Source of the DNA: Rhodococcus oryzae
Lineage (GTDB): Bacteria; Actinomycetota; Actinomycetes; Mycobacteriales; Mycobacteriaceae
Direction: 5' to 3'
Assembly (NCBI RefSeq): GCF_005049235.1
Contig: NZ_SUMD01000012.1
Location: forward strand, 62,001-126,000
Length of the DNA: 64,000 bases
Position numbers and translations under genes: made by a program
Part shown: positions 1 to 7,309 of the stretch, one piece after another
Numbering within the stretch: the first letter of the stretch is position 1
Layout of the letters: each line of letters opens with the position of its first letter
Notes under the pieces: generated by a model
Told to the model about the DNA's origin: nothing
Database searches by the model: none
Seen by the model: only the letters and a program-made list of their open reading frames with translations

Positions 1-569
1 GCCAACCCCATCGACGGCTCGTCCAACATCAGCAGACGCGGCCGCGACATGAGCGACCGGCCGATGGCCAGCATCTGCTGCTCACCGCCGGACATGGTCC
101 CGCCGACCTGGGTGCGGCGCTCCTCGAGCCGGGGAAACAGCTCGAACACCCACTCCAGGCGCTCGGAGTACGCGGCCTTCGTTTCGAATTTGCGTGCATA
201 GCAACCCATGTCGAGGTTCTCCTGCACGGTCATCCCGGGAAACACGCCGCGCCCCTCGGGCGCCTGCACCATGCCCATCTTCACCCGCTCGTGCGCCTTC
301 ACGTGGGTGATGTCCCGGCCGTCGAACACGATGCGACCGTGGGTGAGCGGCAGCAGCCCGGACAACGCCCGCATGGTGGTGGACTTGCCCGCCCCGTTCG
401 CGCCGAGCAGGGTCACCAGCTCACCGCGATCGACGTGCAGTGAGACCCCGTGCAGCGCCTGGATGCGCCCGTAGCTCACCGCGACGTCGGTCACCTCCAA
501 CAGCGGCCCCTCGGCGGTCGCGACAGAACCGGCCTGGCCGGCCTCCTCGGTCTTCCTATGCGATGGCAT
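1..569 (-). CDS. livF: Branched-chain amino acid ABC transporter ATPase LivF (partial)
   Basis: This is the second ATPase of a high-affinity branched-chain amino-acid importer and would hydrolyse ATP at the cytoplasmic face. The 189 visible codons include Walker A (GANGAGKS, about residues 56-63), the signature SGGEQQ and Walker B LLMLDEP just before the window edge, so roughly 50 C-terminal residues are missing. The ATG at 569 overlaps the end of livG by 14 nt in another frame, which suggests translational coupling. The first 20 or so residues form a low-complexity extension before the usual LivF start. The start is inferred, because no independent RBS is needed in the overlap. Confidence 0.93.
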   Translation of the reverse strand, partial: MPSHRKTEEAGQAGSVATAEGPLLEVTDVAVSYGRIQALHGVSLHVDRGELVTLLGANGAGKSTTMRALSGLLPLTHGRIVFDGRDITHVKAHERVKMGMVQAPEGRGVFPGMTVQENLDMGCYARKFETKAAYSERLEWVFELFPRLEERRTQVGGTMSGGEQQMLAIGRSLMSRPRLLMLDEPSMGL

Positions 570-1518
570 CGTCGGGCACCCCCAGGTAGGCAGCGATCAC
601 GGCCGGGTTCTCGCGGATCGCGGCGGGCAGGTCGTCGGCGATCTTCTTGCCGAACTCGAGGACCACGATGCGATCGGTCACGCCCATCACCAGGCGCATG
701 TCGTGCTCGATCAGCAGCACCGTGAAGCCGTCGTCCCTGATCTTGCGGATCAGGTCCATCAAGGCGGACTTCTCGCTCGGGTTGAACCCGGCAGCCGGCT
801 CGTCGAGGCACAACAGCTTGGGCTCGGTGGCCAGCGCCCTGGCGATCTCCAGTCGCCGCTGGTCGCCGTATGAGAGGTTCTTCGCCTTCTCGACCGCGCG
901 GGGCGCGATGCCGACGAACTCCAGCAGCGCCATCCCGCGGGCAACGGCGTCACGTTCCTCGCGGCGGTGACGACGGGTCCGGAAGATCGCGCCGGGGACC
1001 GAGGTCCGGTGCCGGGCATCGGTGCCGACCACCACGTTCTCGAGCGCGGTCATCTCGCCGAAGAGCCGGATGTTCTGGAAGGTCCTGGCGATGCCGAGCC
1101 GCGTGATCTCGTTGCGCTTCGTCTTGGCCAGCGGCTCACCGTCGAACATCACCCGCCCGGCCGACGGCTTGTACACACCGGTGATGGCGTTGAAACAGGT
1201 GGTCTTGCCCGCGCCGTTGGGCCCGATCAGGCCGAGGATCTCGCCGCGCCGGATCTCGAAGGACACGTCGTCGAGCGCGACGAGCCCGCCGAAACGCACG
1301 GTCAGGCCCTCCGTCTTCAGCAGCGCCTGACCCTCGGCGGTCTCGATCTCCCGCTGCGGGGCCACCGCCTCGGCGACCGCCTCGGGGTCGACGAGTGCCG
1401 GGTCGATGGCCGCGACGTCCACCACGCCCGCGGTCGGCACATCCACCTCGGGCGCGAGGTTCGCGGCCATGTCCTCGTTGTCGAACATCGCGCCGCCCGC
1501 GCCAGGTCCCGCCGTCAT
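556..1518 (-). CDS. livG: Branched-chain amino acid ABC transporter ATPase LivG
   Basis: This is the first ATPase subunit of the Liv importer. Walker A GPNGAGKT lies at residues 99-106, followed by the long LivG-type insertion (GTDARHR region), the signature LSYGDQRR and Walker B LLCLDEPAAG. The reading frame is 320 residues, longer than the usual 250-270, because of an acidic Ala/Val/Asp/Pro-rich N-terminal stretch of about 65 residues before the ABC domain. A start nearer the domain is possible, but the ATG at 1518 overlaps the livM stop as ATGA, which favours the long form. It is co-transcribed with livH, livM and livF. Confidence 0.93.
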   Translation of the reverse strand: MTAGPGAGGAMFDNEDMAANLAPEVDVPTAGVVDVAAIDPALVDPEAVAEAVAPQREIETAEGQALLKTEGLTVRFGGLVALDDVSFEIRRGEILGLIGPNGAGKTTCFNAITGVYKPSAGRVMFDGEPLAKTKRNEITRLGIARTFQNIRLFGEMTALENVVVGTDARHRTSVPGAIFRTRRHRREERDAVARGMALLEFVGIAPRAVEKAKNLSYGDQRRLEIARALATEPKLLCLDEPAAGFNPSEKSALMDLIRKIRDDGFTVLLIEHDMRLVMGVTDRIVVLEFGKKIADDLPAAIRENPAVIAAYLGVPDDAIA

Positions 1519-2774
1519 CCGCCGACCTCCGTCCTTGCTCCGCTCGGCGCCGGACCGGCGCCCGGCGCGTCGCTGGGTCTACGTACAGCCTGGTAGATCT
1601 GCCTGCCGTAGGCCAGCAGTTTCTGCCGCGCCGGGAAAAGTCCCTGCGGGCGGAAGATCATCAGCACCACCAGCGCCAGGCCGAAGAACAGGTACTTGTA
1701 GTCGCCGAGCGACTGCCCGCCGATCTCGATCGACATCGCCCGGTTGGGCAGGTACACGATGATGAACGCGCCGACGATGACGCCGAGCTTGTTGCCCTGA
1801 CCACCGATGACCACCGCGCACAGGAAGAGCATCGAGTTGATGACGTTGAACCCGGTCGGGTTGATGAACTGCACCTGCCCGGCGTAGAGCGCGCCGGACA
1901 GGCCGCCGATCGAGGCGCCGATGGTGAACGCCCAGAGCTTGAACTTGAAGGTCGGCACGCCCATGATCTCGGCGGCGTCCTCGTCCTCCCGGATCGCGAC
2001 CCAGGCGCGGCCGACGCGGCTGCGCTCGAGGTTGCCGACCAGCAGCAGCGCGATGATCACCATCACCATCCCGACCCAGAACCACCACACACCGGAGTTC
2101 AGGTTGCCGCCGGTGTTGCCCGCCGAGAACACCCCGTACGGCTTGTCCTCGGTCTCGCCGAGGTGCGGGTACGCGATCTGGGAGAGCCCCTGACCGCCGT
2201 TGGTGACGTCGGTGAGGTTGTCGGCCAGCAGCCGGACGATCTCGCCGAAGCCGAGGGTGACGATGGCCAGGTAGTCGCCCCGTAGCCGCAGCGTCGGGGT
2301 GCCGAGTATCAGCCCGGTGAACGCGGTGATGGCCACCGCGATCGGCAGGCAGGACAGCCACGCCCAGTCCTCCGAGAAGAACCCGCTCTCGGTCATCTTG
2401 TTCCACGGGCTGTTCGGGCTCGTGAGCAACGCGACGGTGTACGCGCCGACAGCATAGAAGCCGACATAGCCGAGGTCGAGGAGGCCGGCCTGGCCGACGA
2501 CCACGTTGAGGCCGATGGCGATGAGCGCGTACATCGCGAACTGGGCCATCACCCCGCCGAAGTCGGTGCCCGGGGTGTCCAGGATCGGCGGCCGCCAGAC
2601 CGGCAGGATCGCGATCAGGGCGATCACCGGGACCCCGAAAAGCCACTGCATCGGCCGGGCCAGGCCGTTCCACCAGCTCCGGATCGCGTCGCCGACACCG
2701 TGTTTGTCGGGTTGGGGACCCTTGAGCAGCTCGGTCGGATCGGGCTGCGCCGCAGCCGGATTCTCGGTACTCAT
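1515..2774 (-). CDS. livM: Branched-chain amino acid ABC transporter permease LivM
   Basis: This is the second membrane permease of the Liv importer, 419 residues. After a hydrophilic cytoplasmic N-terminus of about 40 residues it shows repeated hydrophobic helices and the typical LivM segment VVGQAGLLDLGYVGFYAVGA, then the cytoplasmic loop with VAIREDEDAAEIMG that contacts the ATPase. The C-terminus is hydrophilic and rich in Pro and Ala. It overlaps livH upstream and livG downstream by 4 nt each, so it belongs to one translationally coupled operon. Substrate choice within the family (Leu/Ile/Val, amides or urea) cannot be read from the permease alone. Confidence 0.94.
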   Translation of the reverse strand: MSTENPAAAQPDPTELLKGPQPDKHGVGDAIRSWWNGLARPMQWLFGVPVIALIAILPVWRPPILDTPGTDFGGVMAQFAMYALIAIGLNVVVGQAGLLDLGYVGFYAVGAYTVALLTSPNSPWNKMTESGFFSEDWAWLSCLPIAVAITAFTGLILGTPTLRLRGDYLAIVTLGFGEIVRLLADNLTDVTNGGQGLSQIAYPHLGETEDKPYGVFSAGNTGGNLNSGVWWFWVGMVMVIIALLLVGNLERSRVGRAWVAIREDEDAAEIMGVPTFKFKLWAFTIGASIGGLSGALYAGQVQFINPTGFNVINSMLFLCAVVIGGQGNKLGVIVGAFIIVYLPNRAMSIEIGGQSLGDYKYLFFGLALVVLMIFRPQGLFPARQKLLAYGRQIYQAVRRPSDAPGAGPAPSGARTEVGG

Positions 2775-3823
2775 ACCCGCGCCCTTCCCAGGCTCTCACC
2801 GAGGATCCCGGTGGGCCTGAACATCAGCACGACGACCAGCAGCACGAACGCGACCACGTCGCGCCACTCGGTGCCGAACAGCACCTGGCCGTAGTTCTCC
2901 ATGACCCCGAGCAGCAGGCCACCGAGCAGGGCCCCGCGGAGATTGCCGATGCCACCGAGCACCGCCGCGGAAAACGCCTTGATCCCGAGGATGAAGCCGC
3001 CGTTGAAGATGATCCCGGACGGGATCTTCAGGGTGTACAGCAGCGCCGCCGCGCCCGCGAGGATGCCGCCGAGCAGGAAGGTCAGCATGATCACGCGCTC
3101 CCGCGAGATGCCCATCAGCGTCGCGGTGTCGGGGTCCTGGGCCACCGCCCGGATCCCCCGGCCGAACTTGGTCCGGTTGATGATCATGTCGGTGATCAGG
3201 GTGAGCAGCAACGCCGCCACGATGATCACGATGGTCACGTTGCTGACCGAGGCGCCGAAGATGCTGAACACCTCGACCGGCTGGACCAGCTTGATGGGCT
3301 GCTGCGCATTGGTGCCGCCGAGCCCCGGCCAGATCTCGGGGAGCACGTAGTGCACGAATTCCTGCAGCACAAACGACATTCCGATCGCGGTGATGAGGAA
3401 GGTGAGCGGTTTCGCCCCGCGCTTGCGCAGCGGCCGATAGGCGACGCGTTCGAGCCCAACCGCGGCGCCGCCCGAGACGGCCATGCCGAACAGCATGGCC
3501 AGACCGAGGAACACGACCGTCATGACGACGCCCTCGTTGTACGCATTGCCGCTCGGCGTGAAGCCGAGCAGCTCCAGCGCCACGTACTGCCCGAACATGC
3601 CGAGCATGAAGACCTCGGAGTGCGCGAAGTTGATCAGCCGCAGCACGCCGTAGACCAGCGTGTAACCGATCGCCACCAGTGCGTAGATGGCGCCGTAGCT
3701 CAGTCCGTCGATGGTCAGTTGCCAGAAGCTCGTCGTGAGCCCCTCGATATTGAAGTCGATATTGCCCGCGTAGAGGGTTGCCGAGGCGGCGAGGGAAGTC
3801 GCGATCATCGATGCCACTTTCAA
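2771..3823 (-). CDS. livH: Branched-chain amino acid ABC transporter permease LivH
   Basis: This is the first permease of the Liv importer, 350 residues with about eight or nine hydrophobic helices. The diagnostic LivH start of the transmembrane region (LSYGAIYALVAIGYTLVYGV, then INFAHSEVFMLG) is clear, as is the cytoplasmic loop RAVAQDPDTATLMGI. It follows livK after an 80-nt gap that holds a strong hairpin, and overlaps livM by 4 nt. The N-terminal 35 residues before the first permease motif include a hydrophobic stretch that could be an extra helix. Confidence 0.94.
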   Translation of the reverse strand: MKVASMIATSLAASATLYAGNIDFNIEGLTTSFWQLTIDGLSYGAIYALVAIGYTLVYGVLRLINFAHSEVFMLGMFGQYVALELLGFTPSGNAYNEGVVMTVVFLGLAMLFGMAVSGGAAVGLERVAYRPLRKRGAKPLTFLITAIGMSFVLQEFVHYVLPEIWPGLGGTNAQQPIKLVQPVEVFSIFGASVSNVTIVIIVAALLLTLITDMIINRTKFGRGIRAVAQDPDTATLMGISRERVIMLTFLLGGILAGAAALLYTLKIPSGIIFNGGFILGIKAFSAAVLGGIGNLRGALLGGLLLGVMENYGQVLFGTEWRDVVAFVLLVVVLMFRPTGILGESLGRARV

Positions 3824-3853
3824 GGTCGGGAGGCGCTACCGCGCCCCGACGAC

Positions 3854-3890
3854 GCAGCCGGGGCCTGCACTGGAGCAGGCACCCGGCTGC
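3854..3890 (-). terminator. livK-livH intercistronic hairpin
   Basis: A 9-bp perfect outer stem (GCAGCCGGG with CCCGGCTGC) continues through a one-base internal mismatch into a second GC-rich stem (GCCTGC with GCAGGC). It lies 13 nt after the livK stop in the direction of transcription. There is no U-tract. A hairpin here fits partial termination or 3' end stabilisation, which would give more binding protein than membrane subunits. This role is inferred. Confidence 0.6.
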
Positions 3891-3903
3891 GAGATCCGTT
3901 CTG

Positions 3904-5130
3904 TCAGTTGACCTTGTAAATCTGGATCAGGGCGTTGGACAGCTCGCCCTTGTCGTTCCACTGGTACTTCTTGCCGACGCCCTGCCCGTCGTAGTTCTTG
4001 ACGAACTCCAGCATTCCGGCGCGGTCCTTCACCCCGGAGTCGATGGCCCTGAGCATGATCGTGGTCAGGTCGTAGCCCTCGACCGAGTAGACGCCGGGCG
4101 CCTGGCCGTTGAGCTCCTCGTACTGCTCTGCCAGCGCGGCGGGCGCCGGGACGCAGGGGCAGGTGAGAACCGCGCCGTTCGCGGATTCGCCTGCCTGCTT
4201 GACGAACTCGGGATCGTTGGTGCCGTCACCGGAGCTGAAGGTCGCGGTCACCCCGCCCTCGCGGAGCTGGGTCACGAACGGCGCCGCCTCGGCGTAGTAG
4301 CCCGAGTACCAGATCGCGTCGGGCGACTCTGCCTTGATCTGGGACACAGTGGCCGAGAAGTCCTTCTGACCGGTCTTGACGCTGGCCGAACAGGCGGGAT
4401 CCGCTGCGGCGCCGAGGGTCTCGGTCACAACGCGGGCCAGGCCGACGCCGTAGTCGGAATCGTCCTGCACGACGCACACCTTCTTCGCGTCGAGCGTCCC
4501 GGTGAGGTACTTGGCGACGACCGAACCCTGGCTGTTGTCGTTGCCGAGGCCCCGGAAGAAGGTGGTCCAGCCGTTCTCGGTCAGTGTGGGGTTGGTGGCC
4601 GACGCGGTGAGGAAGGGCAGCCCGCTCTGGTTGAAGATCGGGCCGGTTGCCTTGGTCTCGCCGGAGAAGGCCGGTCCCAGCAGGCCGACGATCGACGCGT
4701 TGCTCACGATGTTCGGCGCCACCTGGGTCGCCTTCTGCGGGTCACCCTCGGTGTCGAAGGTCTCCATCTCGACCTGGCAGTTCGGGTTGGCCTGGTTGTG
4801 CTTGTCGAGGGCGAGCTTGGCCCCGTACAGGATGTTCTGCCCGAGCGCGGCGTTGGCGCCGGTGAGCGCGCCCGCCATCGCGAGCGAGACCCCCGAGCAG
4901 GTGGCGTTGCCGCTGCCCGCGGGATCGGCCGCGTCGGTGACGTCGGTGCTCGCGACCTCGTTGCCCGCCGAATCGAGCAGCACCCCCGGCTGAATGCTGA
5001 GCGCGCTCGACTCCCCCGTTCCGCTGGTTTCCGACGATCCGCCGTCGGTCGTCTTGCTGCTACAGCCCGCGACGGCTAGCGCTGCTGCGACTCCAACGAT
5101 CAACGCGCCTCTCGCTGTACGACGGTGCAC
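3904..5130 (-). CDS. livK: Branched-chain amino acid ABC transporter substrate-binding lipoprotein
   Basis: This is the solute-binding protein of the Liv importer. The GTG at 5130 is chosen over the longer frame (to 5226) because GGAGGTGG lies just upstream (about 5134-5141). That start gives 408 residues with a short basic n-region, a hydrophobic core and a lipobox AVAGC. The protein is therefore probably a lipoprotein anchored outside the cytoplasmic membrane. The mature part has the periplasmic-binding type 1 fold of the Leu/Ile/Val family (SLAMAGALTGANAALGQ near the start; VVQDDSDYGVG in the middle). It heads the liv operon and is separated from livH by a hairpin. Confidence 0.92.
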   Translation of the reverse strand: MHRRTARGALIVGVAAALAVAGCSSKTTDGGSSETSGTGESSALSIQPGVLLDSAGNEVASTDVTDAADPAGSGNATCSGVSLAMAGALTGANAALGQNILYGAKLALDKHNQANPNCQVEMETFDTEGDPQKATQVAPNIVSNASIVGLLGPAFSGETKATGPIFNQSGLPFLTASATNPTLTENGWTTFFRGLGNDNSQGSVVAKYLTGTLDAKKVCVVQDDSDYGVGLARVVTETLGAAADPACSASVKTGQKDFSATVSQIKAESPDAIWYSGYYAEAAPFVTQLREGGVTATFSSGDGTNDPEFVKQAGESANGAVLTCPCVPAPAALAEQYEELNGQAPGVYSVEGYDLTTIMLRAIDSGVKDRAGMLEFVKNYDGQGVGKKYQWNDKGELSNALIQIYKVN

Positions 5131-5267
5131 GTCCCACCTCCGAAATCTGTGCGCCCCGGACAATTCCGGAGGGGCCGTCCGCCAGCCCGGACAAAACATA
5201 ACCGTGCGGCAATGCCCGTGCATCACATTGAAGTAGTTCGCCGCGCCGACCCAATTGCGACAGGCAA

Positions 5268-5273
5268 ACTATA
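5268..5273 (-). promoter_or_regulatory. Candidate -10 element upstream of livK
   Basis: Within the 292-nt gap between livK and the ANTAR regulator, the minus strand reads TATAGT about 140 nt before the livK start. The surrounding stretch is noticeably lower in GC than the genes. No convincing -35 hexamer sits at 16-18 nt, so this is only a tentative promoter. I see no gene in the rest of the gap. Confidence 0.3.
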
Positions 5274-5422
5274 CGACCGACCAAGAATGGCCGCGTATTG
5301 GAGAAAGCGCAGGTGACAGCGATATTTGCGAGGTCTGCATCATTTCGTCACCCAATGCAGAAAGACCGCATCTTCGCCTCGAAACACTTCGTTAGCGCAA
5401 TGGTTACATTGCGTGTCGCGGG

Positions 5423-6034
5423 CTATTTCGAGTCGAGCGTCTCGATCACGATCTTGGCGACGGCCTTCATGGAGGTCCGCCCGTCCATTGCCGCCCGCTG
5501 GATCCAGTTGAACGCCTCGGGCTCGCTCAGCGACTGCGACCGCATCAGCGCACCCTTGGCCCGCTCGATGAGCTTGCGCGACTCCAGCCGATCGGCCAAC
5601 GTCGCAACCTCCCGCTCGAGCGCGGAGATCTCGGCGAACCGGCTCGCGGCCAACTCCACGGCAGGCACCAGATCCGCCTTCGAGAACGGCTTGACCAGAT
5701 AGGCCATGGCGCCGGCATCGCGGGCCCGCTCGACGAGCTCGCGCTGACTGAAGGCGGTCAGGATCACCACCGGCGCAATGCGCTTGGACGCGATCTCCGA
5801 GGCCGCATCGATCCCGTCGCGCAGAGGCATCTTCACGTCCATGATCACCAGATCCGGCTTGAGCGTCTCCGCCAGCTCGACCGCCCGCTGGCCGTCGCCC
5901 GCCTCGCCGACCACGTCGTAGCCCTCCTCGCGGAGCATCTCCACCAGGTCCATCCGAATGAGGGTCTCGTCCTCGGCGACCACCACTCGGCGGGCAACGG
6001 CGCCGTCACCCTGCGCGGCCGGAGCGTTCGTCAT
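5423..6034 (-). CDS. pdtaR: ANTAR-domain response regulator (PdtaR-like)
   Basis: This response regulator probably acts as an RNA-binding antiterminator. An N-terminal receiver domain has acidic EDE residues at 21-23, the phospho-acceptor D66 (VIMDVKMP) and K115 (LVKPF). A coiled segment leads to a C-terminal ANTAR domain (IERAKGALMRSQSLSEPEAF). The ATG at 6034 is preferred because GAGGGGG lies 8 or so nt upstream; it gives 203 residues, close to mycobacterial PdtaR (Rv1626, 205). The partner kinase PdtaS is not in the window, as is also usual in mycobacteria, where the two genes are unlinked. A tRNA gene diverges from it. Confidence 0.93.
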   Translation of the reverse strand: MTNAPAAQGDGAVARRVVVAEDETLIRMDLVEMLREEGYDVVGEAGDGQRAVELAETLKPDLVIMDVKMPLRDGIDAASEIASKRIAPVVILTAFSQRELVERARDAGAMAYLVKPFSKADLVPAVELAASRFAEISALEREVATLADRLESRKLIERAKGALMRSQSLSEPEAFNWIQRAAMDGRTSMKAVAKIVIETLDSK

Positions 6035-6100
6035 CACCAATCCCCCTCGGTCGTCAGCCTCGCCCGAGTCAGGCGCCGCACCATTGAAGGGTACCGGTGC

Positions 6101-6128
6101 TTGACGCGTCGACACGATCTTCTACAGT
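6101..6128 (+). promoter_or_regulatory. Promoter of tRNA-Leu
   Basis: TTGACG (6101-6106) and TACAGT (6123-6128) are separated by 16 nt and end 12 nt before the first base of the tRNA. This is a near-consensus vegetative sigma promoter in a region that otherwise encodes only the 5' leader of the divergent regulator. Confidence 0.75.
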
Positions 6129-6140
6129 GGACAACCGCCA

Positions 6141-6217
6141 GCCCTCGTATCCCAATTGGCAGAGGAAACGGATTCAAAACCCGTGCAGTGTGAGTTCGAG
6201 TCTCACCGAGGGCACCA
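6141..6217 (+). tRNA. tRNA-Leu (anticodon CAA), short variable arm
   Basis: The acceptor stem GCCCTCG pairs perfectly with CGAGGGC, followed by an encoded ACCA end (discriminator A at 6214, CCA at 6215-6217). The T arm is GTGAG-TTCGAGT-CTCAC. The anticodon loop TTCAAAA gives anticodon CAA, decoding UUG. The variable region is only about five bases (GCAGT), unlike the long class II arm expected for leucine tRNAs. The anticodon stem has an A-C mismatch at its loop end and the D stem is weak. A similar 74-nt tRNA-Leu(CAA) beside pdtaR is annotated in mycobacteria to my recollection. Confidence 0.85.
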
Positions 6218-6619
6218 CGAAGATTCAGGCCGAACCCCCGTTTCGAGTTCCTGACGTCTATCCGTATCCCATGTCATGGGACTCGTCCCGGACACACTCC
6301 TGCCCCTCCCTTCGACCGGACTCATGCGCGCACCCGTTCGACGGGACGCCGACTCCGAACTCGATTCGAAATCGACTGTGCACCAGATATTTTCGCTCGA
6401 ACCACCCGTTTCGCACCGCAGCCGACGGATCACGATCTCGTGCGGGAGTCCATGGCGGCGCGCGGACAACCTGCGCACACCCGTGCACGCGCGAACTGAA
6501 CCCTCGCAATAGGCCAACAGGAGGCGCACGATTAGTGAAGGACTCGGATTCCGATAGGCGGACCGCGACCGCAACCGTGCTCCCTTGCGAGGCCGAGCCT
6601 GCTGCTCTAGGAGGACGTC
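6218..6619. other. Gene-poor spacer
   Basis: About 400 nt between the tRNA and the next small gene. The composition is closer to even than in neighbouring genes. Short open frames exist on both strands, but none has a ribosome binding site or a recognisable product. I see no repeat, riboswitch or obvious operator here. Confidence 0.5.
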
Positions 6620-6907
6620 ATGAACACCATCACACTGCGTACGGCGACCGCTGCGGCCCTGATCGCCCCGGCGCTCGCACTCACACTCGGGGCCGGGCAG
6701 GCCGGGGCCACGGCTCCAGAGCCTCCCACCACTCCCCCTGCCGTCACCGAGACGACACCCGTGGCCCCCGACCTGATCACTCCGGTGGTACTCCTGCCCG
6801 GACAGACGACGTGGCAAGGCGCCCTCGGCACCGTCCTCGCCTGCGCACCCTGGGGACTCATCCCGCTCATCGGGCCCAACGTCGCCTTCCCGATCTGCCT
6901 CGCCTGA
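6620..6907 (+). CDS. Small secreted protein of unknown function
   Basis: This 95-residue protein is not recognised. It has a strong RBS (AGGAGG, 6609-6614) and a Sec-type signal peptide: a short n-region, a hydrophobic Ala/Leu core and an Ala-rich cleavage site near GQAGATA, around residue 30. The mature part starts with a Pro/Thr-rich linker and ends in a hydrophobic segment with two cysteines (ACAPWG and PICLA) that could form a disulfide. The gene stands alone and is followed by a hairpin. It would be exported to the cell envelope or medium; any further role is unknown. Confidence 0.7.
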   Translation: MNTITLRTATAAALIAPALALTLGAGQAGATAPEPPTTPPAVTETTPVAPDLITPVVLLPGQTTWQGALGTVLACAPWGLIPLIGPNVAFPICLA

Positions 6908-6936
6908 CGGCACCCGCTACCCGCCCCTCATCCACC

Positions 6937-6957
6937 CCGCACCAGCGCCGGGTGCGG
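6937..6957 (+). terminator. Hairpin after the small secreted protein gene
   Basis: CCGCACC pairs with GGTGCGG across a 7-nt loop, 30 nt downstream of the stop codon at 6907. There is no T-tract, which is common for actinobacterial terminators. Support is moderate. Confidence 0.45.
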
Positions 6958-7006
6958 TAACCCTCCGCGGCGATGAGTCGGGAATCCACACCGATACGGT
7001 TGCACC

Positions 7007-7246
7007 ATGACGAACGCCGGCCTTGCCGACCGTGCCTGCCTCCCGATGAGCGACGGCGACCGCGTCCGCCTGTTGCTCGACATCGTCGAGCTGGCACAGA
7101 CCCGCGTCGGTCCCGACGAGGTCAACGACCTCGCCGGACCCGCGCTGGCTGCGCACGGGGTCGCGCTCACGCAGGACATGGCACGGGGCTGGAACCTGGC
7201 CCTCGAGATCCTGACCCGCACCCTGGAGGCCCGACTTCCGCAGTGA
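7007..7246 (+). CDS. Small hypothetical protein
   Basis: This 79-residue, mostly helical, soluble protein is not recognised and has no signal peptide or membrane segment. Codon use matches the genome (high third-position GC). No good RBS is visible before the ATG, so a leaderless transcript or another start is possible. The frame ends 8 nt before a large hairpin that separates it from a convergent gene, which supports it being a real transcription unit. The sequence has an acidic helix (VRLLLDIVELAQ) and nothing that points to catalysis. Confidence 0.55.
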   Translation: MTNAGLADRACLPMSDGDRVRLLLDIVELAQTRVGPDEVNDLAGPALAAHGVALTQDMARGWNLALEILTRTLEARLPQ

Positions 7247-7254
7247 CGTCGCCT

Positions 7255-7303
7255 GCCGGGACGGTTCGGCGCGAACCCCTCGTGCGCGCCGAACCATCCC
7301 GGC
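7255..7303. terminator. Bidirectional terminator hairpin
   Basis: A 19-bp stem with a single mismatch (7255-7273 with 7285-7303, 11-nt loop) lies exactly between the stops of two convergent genes (7246 and 7310). Its size and position indicate a terminator serving both. Confidence 0.8.
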
Positions 7304-7309
7304 GTGCCG

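Noticed and set aside
6276-6512. A 78-codon frame after the tRNA
   Set aside because: No RBS, no recognisable motif and mixed codon use; treated as non-coding spacer.
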